Source: Stigmatella ashevillena (GTDB lineage Bacteria > Myxococcota > Myxococcia > Myxococcales > Myxococcaceae). Taken from it: a stretch of 64,000 nt of DNA. Position numbers and translations under genes: made by a program. Under the pieces are notes generated by a model. The model made no database searches, had not been told where the DNA came from, and worked only from the letters and a program-made list of their open reading frames with translations. The stretch covers positions 2,366,007 to 2,430,006 of the forward strand of contig NZ_JAQNDM010000002.1 of NCBI RefSeq assembly GCF_028368975.1, read 5' to 3'. Shown piece after piece: positions 1 to 7,563 of this stretch (positions are counted from its first letter, which is position 1; the number at the start of each line of letters is the position of its first letter).

Positions 1-68
1 CGGCGCCAAAGCCCACCCACGGGGCCGCCCTTGAATTCATAGCGTGTCGAGAGAGAGTGTCTGAGCGC

Positions 69-1397
69 CTAGCCCGCAGTCCCCGTGGCAGCGGCAGCCT
101 CGTCAGGAGACAGCGCGGCAATGAGCTCGCGCGCCTTCTCTACCTTGATAGGACCCACCTTCACCAGTTCGTTGGCGATCTTCTCCACCCAGTCTCCCCG
201 CGCGCCCGCCGTCACGGCCACGCACCGCGCGTGCATCGCCATGTGGCCCTTCTGGATGCCCACGCTGCCCAGCGCCCGCACCGCCGCGAAGTTCTGCGCC
301 AGGCCCACCGCCGCGAACACCATGGACATCTCGCGCACGGTGTGCGCCTGCATCAGCTTGAGCGCCACCTGCACGCCCGGGTGAATCTTGATGGGGCCGC
401 CCACCAGCCCCAGCGCCAGCGGCAGTTCGATGCGGCCCACCAAGTGGCCCTCTTCCAGGTGCCAGGTGGACAGCGGCCGGTACTGCCCATCGCGGCACGC
501 GAAGGCATGCGCCCCCGCCTCGATGGCACGCCAGTCCTGGCCCGTGGCGATGGCCACCGCGTCGATGCCGTTCATCACGCCCTTGTTGTGCGTGGCCGCC
601 CGGTACGGATCCGCCTGGGCGAAGCGGCTCGCCTGGGAGATGCCCTCGGCGATCAGCTCGCCGGGCAGCTCGAAGTCCGCCAGCGCCGCCACCGGAATGT
701 GGCACATGGCGCGCGCCAGCCGGCGGTCCGCCAGGTTCGAGAGGATCCGCAGGTACACCTTGCCCCCGGTGATCTGCTCGATCAGCGGAGAGATGCCCTC
801 GGCCATGGTGTTGATGAGGTTGGCGCCCATGGCCTCCTGCGTGTCGACGAGCAGGTGGACGATGAGCAAGGGCTCGCCGCGCGGGCCCTCGGGCGCAGGC
901 AGCAGCCGAACCTCCACGTCCTTGGCCCCTCCGCCCCGGCGGATCATCGACGGGTGGAAGCTGTTGGCCAGCGCGAGCAATTGCTCCTTGTGATCCAGGA
1001 TCTTCCGCGTGGCCTCGGTCGGGTCTCCGTACCGGGTCAGCTGCACCTGGCCGATCATCATCGAGTCGTCGGCCTCGGCGGTGAAGCCGCCTGCCTCACG
1101 GACGATCTTCGCGGCGAAGGAGACGGCGGCCACCACGGAGGGCTCCTCGACGGCCATTGGCACGAGGTAGTCGCGCCCGTTGACCATCATGTTCAGCCCC
1201 AGCCCCAGCGGCAGCGAGAACGTGCCCACGGCGTTCTCGATCATCTGGTTGGCCAGGGCGGTGTGCAGACTCCCGTGGCCGCTCAACAGCTCCATCTCCT
1301 CCTTGGAAAGGCGGAACATCTGGGCGATCTGCGCGCGGCGCTCCTCGATCGGCAGCTTGTGGAACCCTGCGAGCCTAGACGTCACAAAGTCAGACAT
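69..1397 (-). CDS. mvaA: Hydroxymethylglutaryl-CoA reductase, class II (mevalonate pathway)
   Basis: This enzyme interconverts HMG-CoA and mevalonate with a nicotinamide cofactor in the cytoplasm. The 442-residue product fits bacterial class II reductases. Family signatures are visible in order: ENAVGTFSLPLG with the catalytic glutamate, HNKGVMNGIDAVAIATGQDW with the catalytic lysine and aspartate, and GHMAMHAR with the catalytic histidine near the C-terminus. I chose the ATG at 1397 because AAGGA lies 7 bases upstream; a GTG at 1427 is in frame but has no well-spaced ribosome site. The gene follows fni on the same strand with a 33-bp gap, so both probably belong to one mevalonate operon that continues outside the window. 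Class II enzymes are often called degradative, but the pairing with an isopentenyl diphosphate isomerase argues for a biosynthetic role. Identification is firm; cofactor preference cannot be read here. Confidence 0.93.
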   Translation of the reverse strand: MSDFVTSRLAGFHKLPIEERRAQIAQMFRLSKEEMELLSGHGSLHTALANQMIENAVGTFSLPLGLGLNMMVNGRDYLVPMAVEEPSVVAAVSFAAKIVREAGGFTAEADDSMMIGQVQLTRYGDPTEATRKILDHKEQLLALANSFHPSMIRRGGGAKDVEVRLLPAPEGPRGEPLLIVHLLVDTQEAMGANLINTMAEGISPLIEQITGGKVYLRILSNLADRRLARAMCHIPVAALADFELPGELIAEGISQASRFAQADPYRAATHNKGVMNGIDAVAIATGQDWRAIEAGAHAFACRDGQYRPLSTWHLEEGHLVGRIELPLALGLVGGPIKIHPGVQVALKLMQAHTVREMSMVFAAVGLAQNFAAVRALGSVGIQKGHMAMHARCVAVTAGARGDWVEKIANELVKVGPIKVEKARELIAALSPDEAAAATGTAG

Positions 1398-1430
1398 TAC
1401 CCATTCCTTCCAAAACCGTGAGGACACCCT

Positions 1431-2489
1431 CTACAGCGCTGCGAGCCAATCCTTCAGTTCACCCGTCTTGATCACCGGGCGGCGCCGCAGTTCGGCACAC
1501 CCTCTGCTTCCGGTCAGGAGCATGGCCTGACGCAGTCCTGCCAGGATGAGCTGGAGGGCCTTCTCCGCGCCCGCCAGTCCCCCTTCCTGCTGAGCCTTGA
1601 AGAGGGGCAGGGCCATGCCCGCCACGTCCGCGCCCAAGGCGAGCACTTTCGCCACGTCCAGGCCCGTGCGAATGCCTCCCGAGGCGACCAGCCGCACCTC
1701 CGGCCCCACTGCATGGCGCACGGAGGCAGCGGCCGCCGCGGTGGGAATCCCCCAACTGGAGAACTCGGCGCCCAGCTCCGCCAGGAGGCCCTTGGCCCGG
1801 AGCTGCTCCACCCGCACCCAGGAGGTGCCACCCAGTCCAGAGACATCGATGTTGCGCACCCCGAGTTCCTTCAGGCGGCGGGCCACATCCGGACCGATGC
1901 CGCAGCCGGTCTCCTTCACCAGCAGCCGCGCGCCGAAGGCTTTCACCAGCCCCTCCACCACCCCATAACCCCCGCGGAAGTCGCGATCGCCCTCGGGCTG
2001 GGTGAGCTCCTGGCCGGCATTGAGGTGCAGGGCCATGCCGTCCGCCCCGATGGCGTCCATCAGCCGCCGCACCCCGTCCACCCCCAGCCGCGCCGCTTGG
2101 TAGAGGCCGATGTTGCCCAGCAGCGCCACGGTGGGCGCCACGTCCCGCACCTGGAACGAGGCGGCACGCTCGGGCGCCTCGCTCATGGCGCGCTGACTGC
2201 CCACCCCGAAGGCCAGTCCGTACCGCTCCGCCAGCGTCGCCAGATCCTTGTTGACCCGCCCCGCGCGCTCGGTCCCGCCCGTCATGCCCGTCACGAGAAG
2301 GGGGCACTGCAGGCGCTTGCCCAGAAAGTCGGTGGACAGGTCCACGTCCGCCGCGTTCAGCTCGGGCATGGCACAGTGCACCAGCTTCACGCACTCCAGC
2401 AGGGTGCTGTTCTGCTGAGGTTCAACGTCGCCGGTCGCACACAGGTCGAGGTGGGCATCCTTGCGCTTCGCGGTGGTCTCATCGCCCAT
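1431..2489 (-). CDS. fni: Type 2 isopentenyl-diphosphate delta-isomerase (FMN-dependent)
   Basis: This enzyme isomerises isopentenyl diphosphate to dimethylallyl diphosphate using reduced FMN, the last step that makes both isoprenoid building blocks. The 352-residue protein shows type 2 hallmarks in order: KRKDAHL near the N-terminus, PLLVTGMTGG, FGVGSQR, LHLNAGQE, KETGCGIG, VSGLGGTSW and ASGGIRTGLD, consistent with an FMN-binding TIM barrel. I prefer the ATG at 2489, which has AGGG about 9 bases upstream; a TTG three codons earlier (2498) is possible. It is the upstream partner of mvaA. Myxobacteria use the mevalonate route, and this gene order supports that. The stretch upstream to 2877 carries no other convincing gene, so the operon promoter probably lies there. 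Confidence 0.93.
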   Translation of the reverse strand: MGDETTAKRKDAHLDLCATGDVEPQQNSTLLECVKLVHCAMPELNAADVDLSTDFLGKRLQCPLLVTGMTGGTERAGRVNKDLATLAERYGLAFGVGSQRAMSEAPERAASFQVRDVAPTVALLGNIGLYQAARLGVDGVRRLMDAIGADGMALHLNAGQELTQPEGDRDFRGGYGVVEGLVKAFGARLLVKETGCGIGPDVARRLKELGVRNIDVSGLGGTSWVRVEQLRAKGLLAELGAEFSSWGIPTAAAAASVRHAVGPEVRLVASGGIRTGLDVAKVLALGADVAGMALPLFKAQQEGGLAGAEKALQLILAGLRQAMLLTGSRGCAELRRRPVIKTGELKDWLAAL

Positions 2490-2877
2490 TGGAACCAACC
2501 CTGGTAACCCTACGACCCGGCGCGTCGCAAAGTAATGGAATGCCGGAAGAATTTGCTACCAAGTGTTCCCCCCCCAGCGCAAACAAAGGTTGAGAAAGAT
2601 GTAAGGCCTGCGTGGACGGGCTCGAATCCGAGCGGTAAGCAGAGGTTGGTCAGCCAAACCCCCCCCCTCGCAGGGCCGTCTTCCTACACAACAGGGGGGG
2701 CGATGACCATGGGCCACGGGAAGCAGGGTTCTCTCTTGTGTTGGGCACTTGGCCCCCTGTGCCTGGAACGGCCTTCCAGCAGGCAGGGACCCAGGCCTCG
2801 GGCGCGCCGCTATTGACGTGGCAACGCTGGACGTTAGGCTGCGGCGCTTTTTTTGCAGTTCTCTGGAGGTCGTATCC
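2490..2877. other. Gene-free divergent intergenic region with poly-C/poly-G tracts
   Basis: This is the longest stretch without a gene, between divergently transcribed fni and the coiled-coil gene. I see no credible ORF or tRNA. It holds C-rich runs near 2570 and 2659-2667 and a run of seven G at 2694-2700 that could pair with the second C run across a roughly 26-base loop. A sigma-70-like promoter facing right lies near its right end. The homopolymer runs are also places where sequencing errors are likely. Confidence 0.6.
2813..2840 (+). promoter_or_regulatory. Candidate sigma-70 promoter for the coiled-coil gene
   Basis: TTGACG at 2813-2818 and TAGGCT at 2835-2840 are separated by 16 bases. 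The predicted start would lie about 30 bases before the GTG at 2878, which has GGAGGT 7 bases upstream. The -35 matches 5 of 6 consensus bases; the -10 is weaker. Confidence 0.4.
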
Positions 2878-3972
2878 GTGCTGGTTGCACTCATTCTCGT
2901 ATCCATCGGCTTTGCCATCACGCTTGGCATGCTGCTCTTCGGCTCGAACCGAGCCGCCGTCCCGCCTCCCGCCGCGAAGAAGGCGGAGCTGGAGGACACG
3001 TCCAAGGCCCGCGCTCGCTCCAATGCCGATCTGGAGCGCAAGCAAAAGGAACTCGACGAGCAGCGCGCTCAACTTCAGGATCTGAAGGAGCAGCTCAAGC
3101 AGGCCAAACGCAAGCTGTTTGACCAGAAAGAGTCCGAGAAGGGCGACCGCGATCTGGCCAAGGCCCGCGCCGAGGTGGAGCGTCAGGCCACCGCGCAGCT
3201 CGAGGCGGTGCGCGGAGAGCTGTCCCAGGCCCTCTCGGAGATCGAACGCCTCCGCACGGAGCAGGGCGGAAACCGCCCCCGCCGCGGGCCCGCCCCGGTG
3301 CCTGCAACCCCCGCCACTCCCGCAACCCCGTCGCCCGTGGCCGCCCCCGTGGCGACCGAAGCCGCGGGCGCCCCCACCACGGGGCAGATCTCCGCTCCCG
3401 CCGCCGAGGGCGAGCGGGTGGTGTCCGCCTCCGTCCAGGTGACGCCGACCGCCGAGCCCGCGGAGAAGGCGCCTCGCCGCTACCGCGAGCTCAACGACGC
3501 GGACCGGGAGAAGATGGATCGGCTGGAGCACACCGCCAACAAGGAGCGCTCCCGTGCGGCGGATCTCGAGCGCGAGCTGCGGCGGGTCAAGGGCCGCTCC
3601 GACACCCAGCAGCGCCTCTACAACGCCAACAAGGGCGAGCTCGACCTGGTCAAGGACAAGTTCAAGGCGCTGGAGAAGCGCCTGAACCGCACGCTGCTCG
3701 AGCGGGACCTGCTGCGCCGGGCCATCAAGGACCTGGAGAAGAAGACCGGCATGCTGGCCGAGCGGACCGAGCTCACCCCGGAAGAGGTGGCCGCCAGCGA
3801 TCAGAAGATCGAAACGGAGACCCGGGAGCGCGCTGCCGCCGAGGCCCAGCGCGCCGCCGCGCAGGCCCAGGCGGAAGCCGAGGCTTCCAAGCCCGCCGAG
3901 ACCGCCGCTCCTCCCGCCGAGGCCCCCGCGGCTTCGGCCGAAGCGGACAAGGCCCCGGCCTCGAACGTCTGA
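2878..3972 (+). CDS. N-terminally anchored coiled-coil protein, function unknown
   Basis: I do not recognise a named family. The 364-residue product begins with a hydrophobic segment (about residues 1-22, LVALILVSIGFAITLGMLLF) that should anchor it in the inner membrane. A long charged region rich in Glu, Lys, Arg and Gln with heptad character (about 35-125) follows, then a Pro/Ala-rich linker (about 135-195), a second coiled coil (about 200-310) and an Ala/Glu/Pro-rich tail. The start is the GTG at 2878, chosen because GGAGGT sits at 2865-2870 with 7-base spacing; longer in-frame extensions upstream lack such a site and cross the promoter-like sequence. A strong hairpin terminator follows the stop, so the gene is probably monocistronic. 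TolA-like or scaffold roles are possible but only by resemblance of layout. Confidence 0.75.
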   Translation: MLVALILVSIGFAITLGMLLFGSNRAAVPPPAAKKAELEDTSKARARSNADLERKQKELDEQRAQLQDLKEQLKQAKRKLFDQKESEKGDRDLAKARAEVERQATAQLEAVRGELSQALSEIERLRTEQGGNRPRRGPAPVPATPATPATPSPVAAPVATEAAGAPTTGQISAPAAEGERVVSASVQVTPTAEPAEKAPRRYRELNDADREKMDRLEHTANKERSRAADLERELRRVKGRSDTQQRLYNANKGELDLVKDKFKALEKRLNRTLLERDLLRRAIKDLEKKTGMLAERTELTPEEVAASDQKIETETRERAAAEAQRAAAQAQAEAEASKPAETAAPPAEAPAASAEADKAPASNV

Positions 3973-3996
3973 GCCAGACTGGATGCTGAAGCCCAC

Positions 3997-4030
3997 GAAG
4001 CCCCTCTTCCCACCCGGGAGGAGGGGCTTC
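3997..4030 (+). terminator. Intrinsic terminator-like hairpin
   Basis: Bases 3997-4011 pair with 4016-4030 to give a nearly perfect 15-bp stem (one G-T pair) around a 4-base loop, followed by TGTGTTTCTT. It lies 25 bases after the stop of the coiled-coil gene and before the toxin gene. Confidence 0.75.
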
Positions 4031-4216
4031 TGTGTTTCTTCAGGGTAACTCCTCGCCGCCCCCTGGCGTGACGAGAGGCGGATGAGGTGAGCAAGTAGCC
4101 GCTCCACTGGAAGCAGGAGCAGAGCGTGAGCCTGGAGCGGAGGGGACCCGGAGCGTCATCGTCACGAGGGTGACGTTCCCGTAGACTCAAAACTTCCTCT
4201 CTCTGGAGGGCTCCCC

Positions 4217-5179
4217 ATGGCAACCCGTCTGACTGCTGTGGTCCTGCTCTGGGCGCTGCTCAATGCGTGCGCCTCCCAGCCTCGAGTGCGCCTCGACACG
4301 GGCCATGGTGCGCCCCTGGAGTACAGGCCGCCCGCCTCAAACCAGTCCGTGAAGGTGGACACGGAAGCCTTCGAGGAAGCGCTGACGCAGATGGTGCTGA
4401 ATGCACCCCTCACCCTCCGCCTACTCCAGCAAAGCTGGCTGGTGCGCACCTCCTACCCCAGCAACGACCCGGGCACCCGCTGGCAGCGCCTGATGAGCAA
4501 GAGCTTCGGCGGCCTCTGCGAGCCGGGCCAGCGCAAGGAAAATTGCTTCTCCCTGATCGATGACGTGATGGGCCTGAGCAAGTGGGACAAGCTGGGGGTG
4601 GCCCTGGGCCTGTCGATCGATCCGCTTAAAGAGAGCATCTCCAAGGCGGTGAAGAACACCCTGGCCCCCCAGCTCTTCTTCACCGTGCTCGCCACGGGCC
4701 TCATCACCTGGGCCGTCCTGGCGGCAAATCCCGAGCCCGTTTTCACCAAAGCGGCGGCCATCGTCTCTGCGATCCTGCTGATCTACCTGGGAGTGGAGAC
4801 GTTCATGGAGGTGGTGGACGCGAGCCGGGAGCTGAAGTGGGCCAGCGATCGGGCCACCACCTGGGAGGAGTTGAAGCATGCCAGCAAGCGCTTCGCGAAC
4901 CGGGTGGGCCCAGAGGTGGCCCGTGTCTTCGTCCTCGCGGTGACGGTGGTGGTGAGCCATGGAATGACCGGGGGCGCTGCGTTGCTGTCCTCGCGGCTGT
5001 CGATGCTGCCCAGCTTCTCGGAGGCAGCGGCTGCGGGGGCCTCGCGGGTGGGTATCAACCTGGGGAACGTGGGACAGGTGAGCACGGTGGCCGTGGTAGG
5101 AAGCACCGTGCACCTGGCGCGGCATGGAAATCGCGCACTCCGTCGCCAGTGGAGGCCGTCCCGTGCTTGCCGCTGGTGA
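4217..5179 (+). CDS. SitA-like polymorphic toxin lipoprotein, C-terminus frame-shifted
   Basis: The product resembles the SitA (swarm inhibition toxin) lipoproteins that myxobacteria pass between cells by outer membrane exchange. It starts with a lipoprotein signal (MATRLTAVVLLWALLNAC, lipid-modified Cys18). A conserved-looking middle region has two hydrophobic stretches (about residues 155-195 and 230-260) and the segment ATTWEELKHASKRFANRVG, as I remember from SitA5-type delivery domains. GGAGGG at 4205-4210 sets the ATG at 4217. The variable toxin domain expected after about residue 295 is missing in this frame: the last 18 residues (from about RALRRQWRPSRACRW) are basic, out-of-character sequence ending at a TGA. 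A typical toxin C-terminal tail is encoded in the next frame (5124-5336). The gene may therefore be an inactivated toxin, an indel product, or a recombination scar. A candidate immunity gene follows at 5346. Family assignment is from memory of sequence pattern. Confidence 0.65.
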   Translation: MATRLTAVVLLWALLNACASQPRVRLDTGHGAPLEYRPPASNQSVKVDTEAFEEALTQMVLNAPLTLRLLQQSWLVRTSYPSNDPGTRWQRLMSKSFGGLCEPGQRKENCFSLIDDVMGLSKWDKLGVALGLSIDPLKESISKAVKNTLAPQLFFTVLATGLITWAVLAANPEPVFTKAAAIVSAILLIYLGVETFMEVVDASRELKWASDRATTWEELKHASKRFANRVGPEVARVFVLAVTVVVSHGMTGGAALLSSRLSMLPSFSEAAAAGASRVGINLGNVGQVSTVAVVGSTVHLARHGNRALRRQWRPSRACRW

Positions 5180-5336
5180 AGCGGAGATCGCCATCCACGG
5201 CTCCACGCGCTTCGGCACCGAGATCACGTCACACAGTGGCCACTACCTGGATGGGGCTTCCAGGGCCATGAACGACAGGGTGGTGGAAATCGGAAGGCAG
5301 GCGTTCGCCCGGTTCGGAATCACTTTCCCTCTGTAA
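5124..5336 (+). pseudogene. Out-of-frame C-terminal tail of a SitA-like toxin
   Basis: This 70-codon reading frame is shifted +1 relative to the upstream lipoprotein and overlaps its 3' end. It encodes HSVASGGRPVLAAGEAEI, then TSHSGHYLDGA, and ends VEIGRQAFARFGITFPL. This looks like the conserved end found on several bacterial polymorphic toxins, where a GE...SGHY segment precedes a short helix and an FG(I/V) ending; that similarity is from memory. It has no good ribosome site of its own. The simplest reading is a toxin C-terminus separated from its delivery domain by an indel or by deletion of the toxin core. Confidence 0.5.
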
Positions 5337-5345
5337 TCGTGAGCC

Positions 5346-5888
5346 ATGGGTACGATGACCACCCTTCTGCAAACCGTTCTGAGCTGGCCTCTCCAACAGG
5401 CGGCGGCATGGCTGGATGGGCTTGCCATCGGTGAGCCGGTCGAAGGCGAGTACTTCAACTGGGAACTTCTCGCCTTCACTGCCGCAGCACGGGCTCATGA
5501 AGAGCGGAGCCTCTTGTGGGCACGGATCGCCCTGAGGGTGTACGGAGTGCTCGCGGAGCGCGCGTCCGCCCGCGAGAGGCACTCCTTCATGCTCTCGGCA
5601 ATGAATCTGCGTGCATCGATGATCTGCGAGTTCGGCGCCCGTGAAGGTGACGACGTCCTGGACCCCGAGAGCATCGTGGCGTGGTTTCAGCGGTTCGCCA
5701 CCATGTCCATTGAGGAAGCAGCCAGGGTCTCCTCGGAGGACTTGCGCACCCTACCGATGGAGATGCTCCGCAAGCTGCGGGACATCAAGAACGCACTCAA
5801 CGTCGTGGCCCTCCTATCTGAAACTGGGGTGGTGCAGAAGCATCCCGAGTTGGAGAGCTGGCTTCAGCTCAGACCCAGGTTGCCGTGA
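5346..5888 (+). CDS. Candidate immunity protein for the SitA-like toxin
   Basis: This 180-residue protein is not assigned to a family by me. It starts 9 bases after the stop of the toxin tail, which is where SitI immunity genes sit. The sequence is mostly helical-looking and soluble, with no signal peptide or membrane span: an N-terminal segment LQTVLSWPLQQAAAWLDGL, a central helix-rich region with ERHSFMLSAMNLRASMICEF, and a C-terminal segment MEMLRKLRDIKNALNVVALL. ATG at 5346 and ATG at 5355 are both possible starts and neither has a strong ribosome site, suggesting translational coupling to the upstream gene. The immunity role is inferred from position only. It could also be an orphan immunity gene kept after the toxin was damaged. 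Confidence 0.6.
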   Translation: MGTMTTLLQTVLSWPLQQAAAWLDGLAIGEPVEGEYFNWELLAFTAAARAHEERSLLWARIALRVYGVLAERASARERHSFMLSAMNLRASMICEFGAREGDDVLDPESIVAWFQRFATMSIEEAARVSSEDLRTLPMEMLRKLRDIKNALNVVALLSETGVVQKHPELESWLQLRPRLP

Positions 5889-5942
5889 GGCGTTGCTTCG
5901 AAGAAGAGCGCCTTGGCTCTCTTTCGGCTCTTTCTCCAGGCG

Positions 5943-7481
5943 TCAGTCCCTGGGAACAGGCACGAAGAGCAGGGCGCTCTCGTTGATCACCGGGGAGCCC
6001 TGGCTGTCATCCAGTCCGCCCGTCACGAGCACCGAGCCATCCGGCAGGGCGGTGCAGGTATGCAGGTACCGGGCGGAGGCCAGCGGCGTCTGCCCCAGGA
6101 CCGCCGAGGTCTCGCTGACGGTGGGGACCACCTGCTCCACGAGCCCGGAGCTCACGAGCTTGAATCCCACGGGCTCCTGCCTCCGGCCACCCGCGACGAA
6201 GACGCGTCCTCCGGACAGGGCCTCCGCGCACACGTCTCCCCGGGCCACGAGCGAGGGCCCCTCCGAGACCCGGGGCACCGGCGTGCTCCAGTCGATGACC
6301 TCCGACGCGGGCAGGGCGTCCCCGTTGATCTCCGGCGCCTCGGCCAGACCGTAACCTCCCACCACGAGCAGCCGCTGCCCGGCGAAGGAGGCCACGGCGG
6401 CATTCCTCCGGGGCTGGCGCAGCCTCGCCCCCGTGGAGGCTGGCACGAACGTGGCGCCATCAAAGGCAAAGGTCAGCACCTCGGCGGCCAGCGCGTTCCC
6501 ATCCGAGCCACCGATGACCGCCACGCGCTGCCCTTCCTGAACGGCACTCACGCTCGCGCCCAGCCGGGGCAGTGGCTGCGGCACGGGAAAGCCCCTGAGC
6601 GCCTGGGGCTCCACGCCCTCCGGCTCGGGAACCAGCGCTCCGGCCTCCCCCACCCCACCGGCCAGCAACACCCGCCCGCCGCTGTCGCTCGCGGCCCCAT
6701 GGCGGGAGCGGGCCCAGGCCAGCTCGAACCCCTGGAACCCTTGTGTGCTCGGCTCCCAAACCCCCGCGGTGCGCAAGGGCGCCGTCACACCGGCGCTGGA
6801 GACCTCCCCACCCGCCAGCAAAACCCCTCCCCCTGGCATCAGCGTCGCCGTGTGAAAGGCCCTCCGCGCCGCCCCCCCGCCCGTGTCCGGAAGGAAGGAC
6901 AGCGTACGCGCGCCCGGATCCAGCACTTCCAGGGAGGCGAGGGTCTCGGTGTTTCCCGAGCCGTCCACCCGGAAGCCCCCGGCCAGCAGCACCCGGCCGT
7001 CCTTCAGGAGCGTCGCCGTGTGCCCCGCCCGGGGCTCGGTGAGGCGCAGGCACTCCCCTGGCCGCTGTGCATCCTCCACCGGCACCCACGTCTCCACCCG
7101 GCGGAGGATGACGCGCACGGGCTCGGCGGGCCCCCCTTCCGCGGGCATCTCGAACAGGGCGGACCGCCCCACGGAGACCACCTGTCCCGAGAAGAAGGGC
7201 TCTCCCGTGTACCCTCTCACCTCCAGCACCCGCCCAGGTCCGGGCGGCACGGGCGGCACGTCCTCGGGACGCACATCCACGAGGGTGACCCGCTCGATGG
7301 GCTCGCGGAGGCCTTCCCCCGTGACCCGCAGCAGCAGCCACGTGACGTTCTCGAGTGGCGGGACGCCCGCGCACGCGGTGGTGACGAGTTGGACCCTCGG
7401 AGCCTGCCCCTCCTCCTGGCATGCAGGGGTAAGGGCCAACAGGACCCAGGCCAAGGCCTGACGAAAGGGGCGGAGCCGCAT
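5943..7481 (-). CDS. Lipoprotein with kelch/beta-propeller-type repeats
   Basis: The 512-residue product begins MRLRPFRQALAWVLLALTPAC, a lipoprotein signal with lipobox LTPAC. The body holds repeated motifs of the type AGHTATLLKDGRVLLAGG, FHTATLMPGGGVLLAGG and HTCTALPDGSVLVTGG, spaced about 50-60 residues apart. Such repeats fold as blades of a kelch or galactose-oxidase-like propeller; five to six are visible. It is expected on the periplasmic side of the envelope or at the cell surface, probably in binding rather than catalysis. I placed the start at 7481 because that ATG gives the intact lipoprotein signal; the in-frame extension to 7589 would bury it and overlap the divergent sensor kinase gene. 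It is divergent from that kinase with 82 bp between the starts. Similar kelch lipoproteins are common in myxobacteria, mostly uncharacterised. Confidence 0.8.
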   Translation of the reverse strand: MRLRPFRQALAWVLLALTPACQEEGQAPRVQLVTTACAGVPPLENVTWLLLRVTGEGLREPIERVTLVDVRPEDVPPVPPGPGRVLEVRGYTGEPFFSGQVVSVGRSALFEMPAEGGPAEPVRVILRRVETWVPVEDAQRPGECLRLTEPRAGHTATLLKDGRVLLAGGFRVDGSGNTETLASLEVLDPGARTLSFLPDTGGGAARRAFHTATLMPGGGVLLAGGEVSSAGVTAPLRTAGVWEPSTQGFQGFELAWARSRHGAASDSGGRVLLAGGVGEAGALVPEPEGVEPQALRGFPVPQPLPRLGASVSAVQEGQRVAVIGGSDGNALAAEVLTFAFDGATFVPASTGARLRQPRRNAAVASFAGQRLLVVGGYGLAEAPEINGDALPASEVIDWSTPVPRVSEGPSLVARGDVCAEALSGGRVFVAGGRRQEPVGFKLVSSGLVEQVVPTVSETSAVLGQTPLASARYLHTCTALPDGSVLVTGGLDDSQGSPVINESALLFVPVPRD

Positions 7482-7563
7482 GGCGGGCCACCGTATCAGC
7501 TTGCGCTCGGGCCAGCGCGAGCGTAGCGATGGGGCTGGGCCGCGTGTCCGCCCTCCCCTCGTG

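Noticed and set aside
57-1421. Long plus-strand ORF opposite mvaA
   Set aside because: Its residues are His/Arg/Gln-rich nonsense and it mirrors a clear enzyme on the other strand; long antisense frames are expected at this G+C.
2600-2660. tRNA-like TTCGA segment near 2620
   Set aside because: The sequence around it forms no T-arm stem and no acceptor or anticodon arms could be found on either strand.
2535-2816. 93-codon ORF in the intergenic region
   Set aside because: Low-complexity, Pro/Arg-rich translation crossing homopolymer runs, without ribosome site.
5100-5130. Programmed ribosomal frameshift in the toxin gene
   Set aside because: No slippery heptamer or downstream pseudoknot was visible; an indel or recombination scar is simpler.
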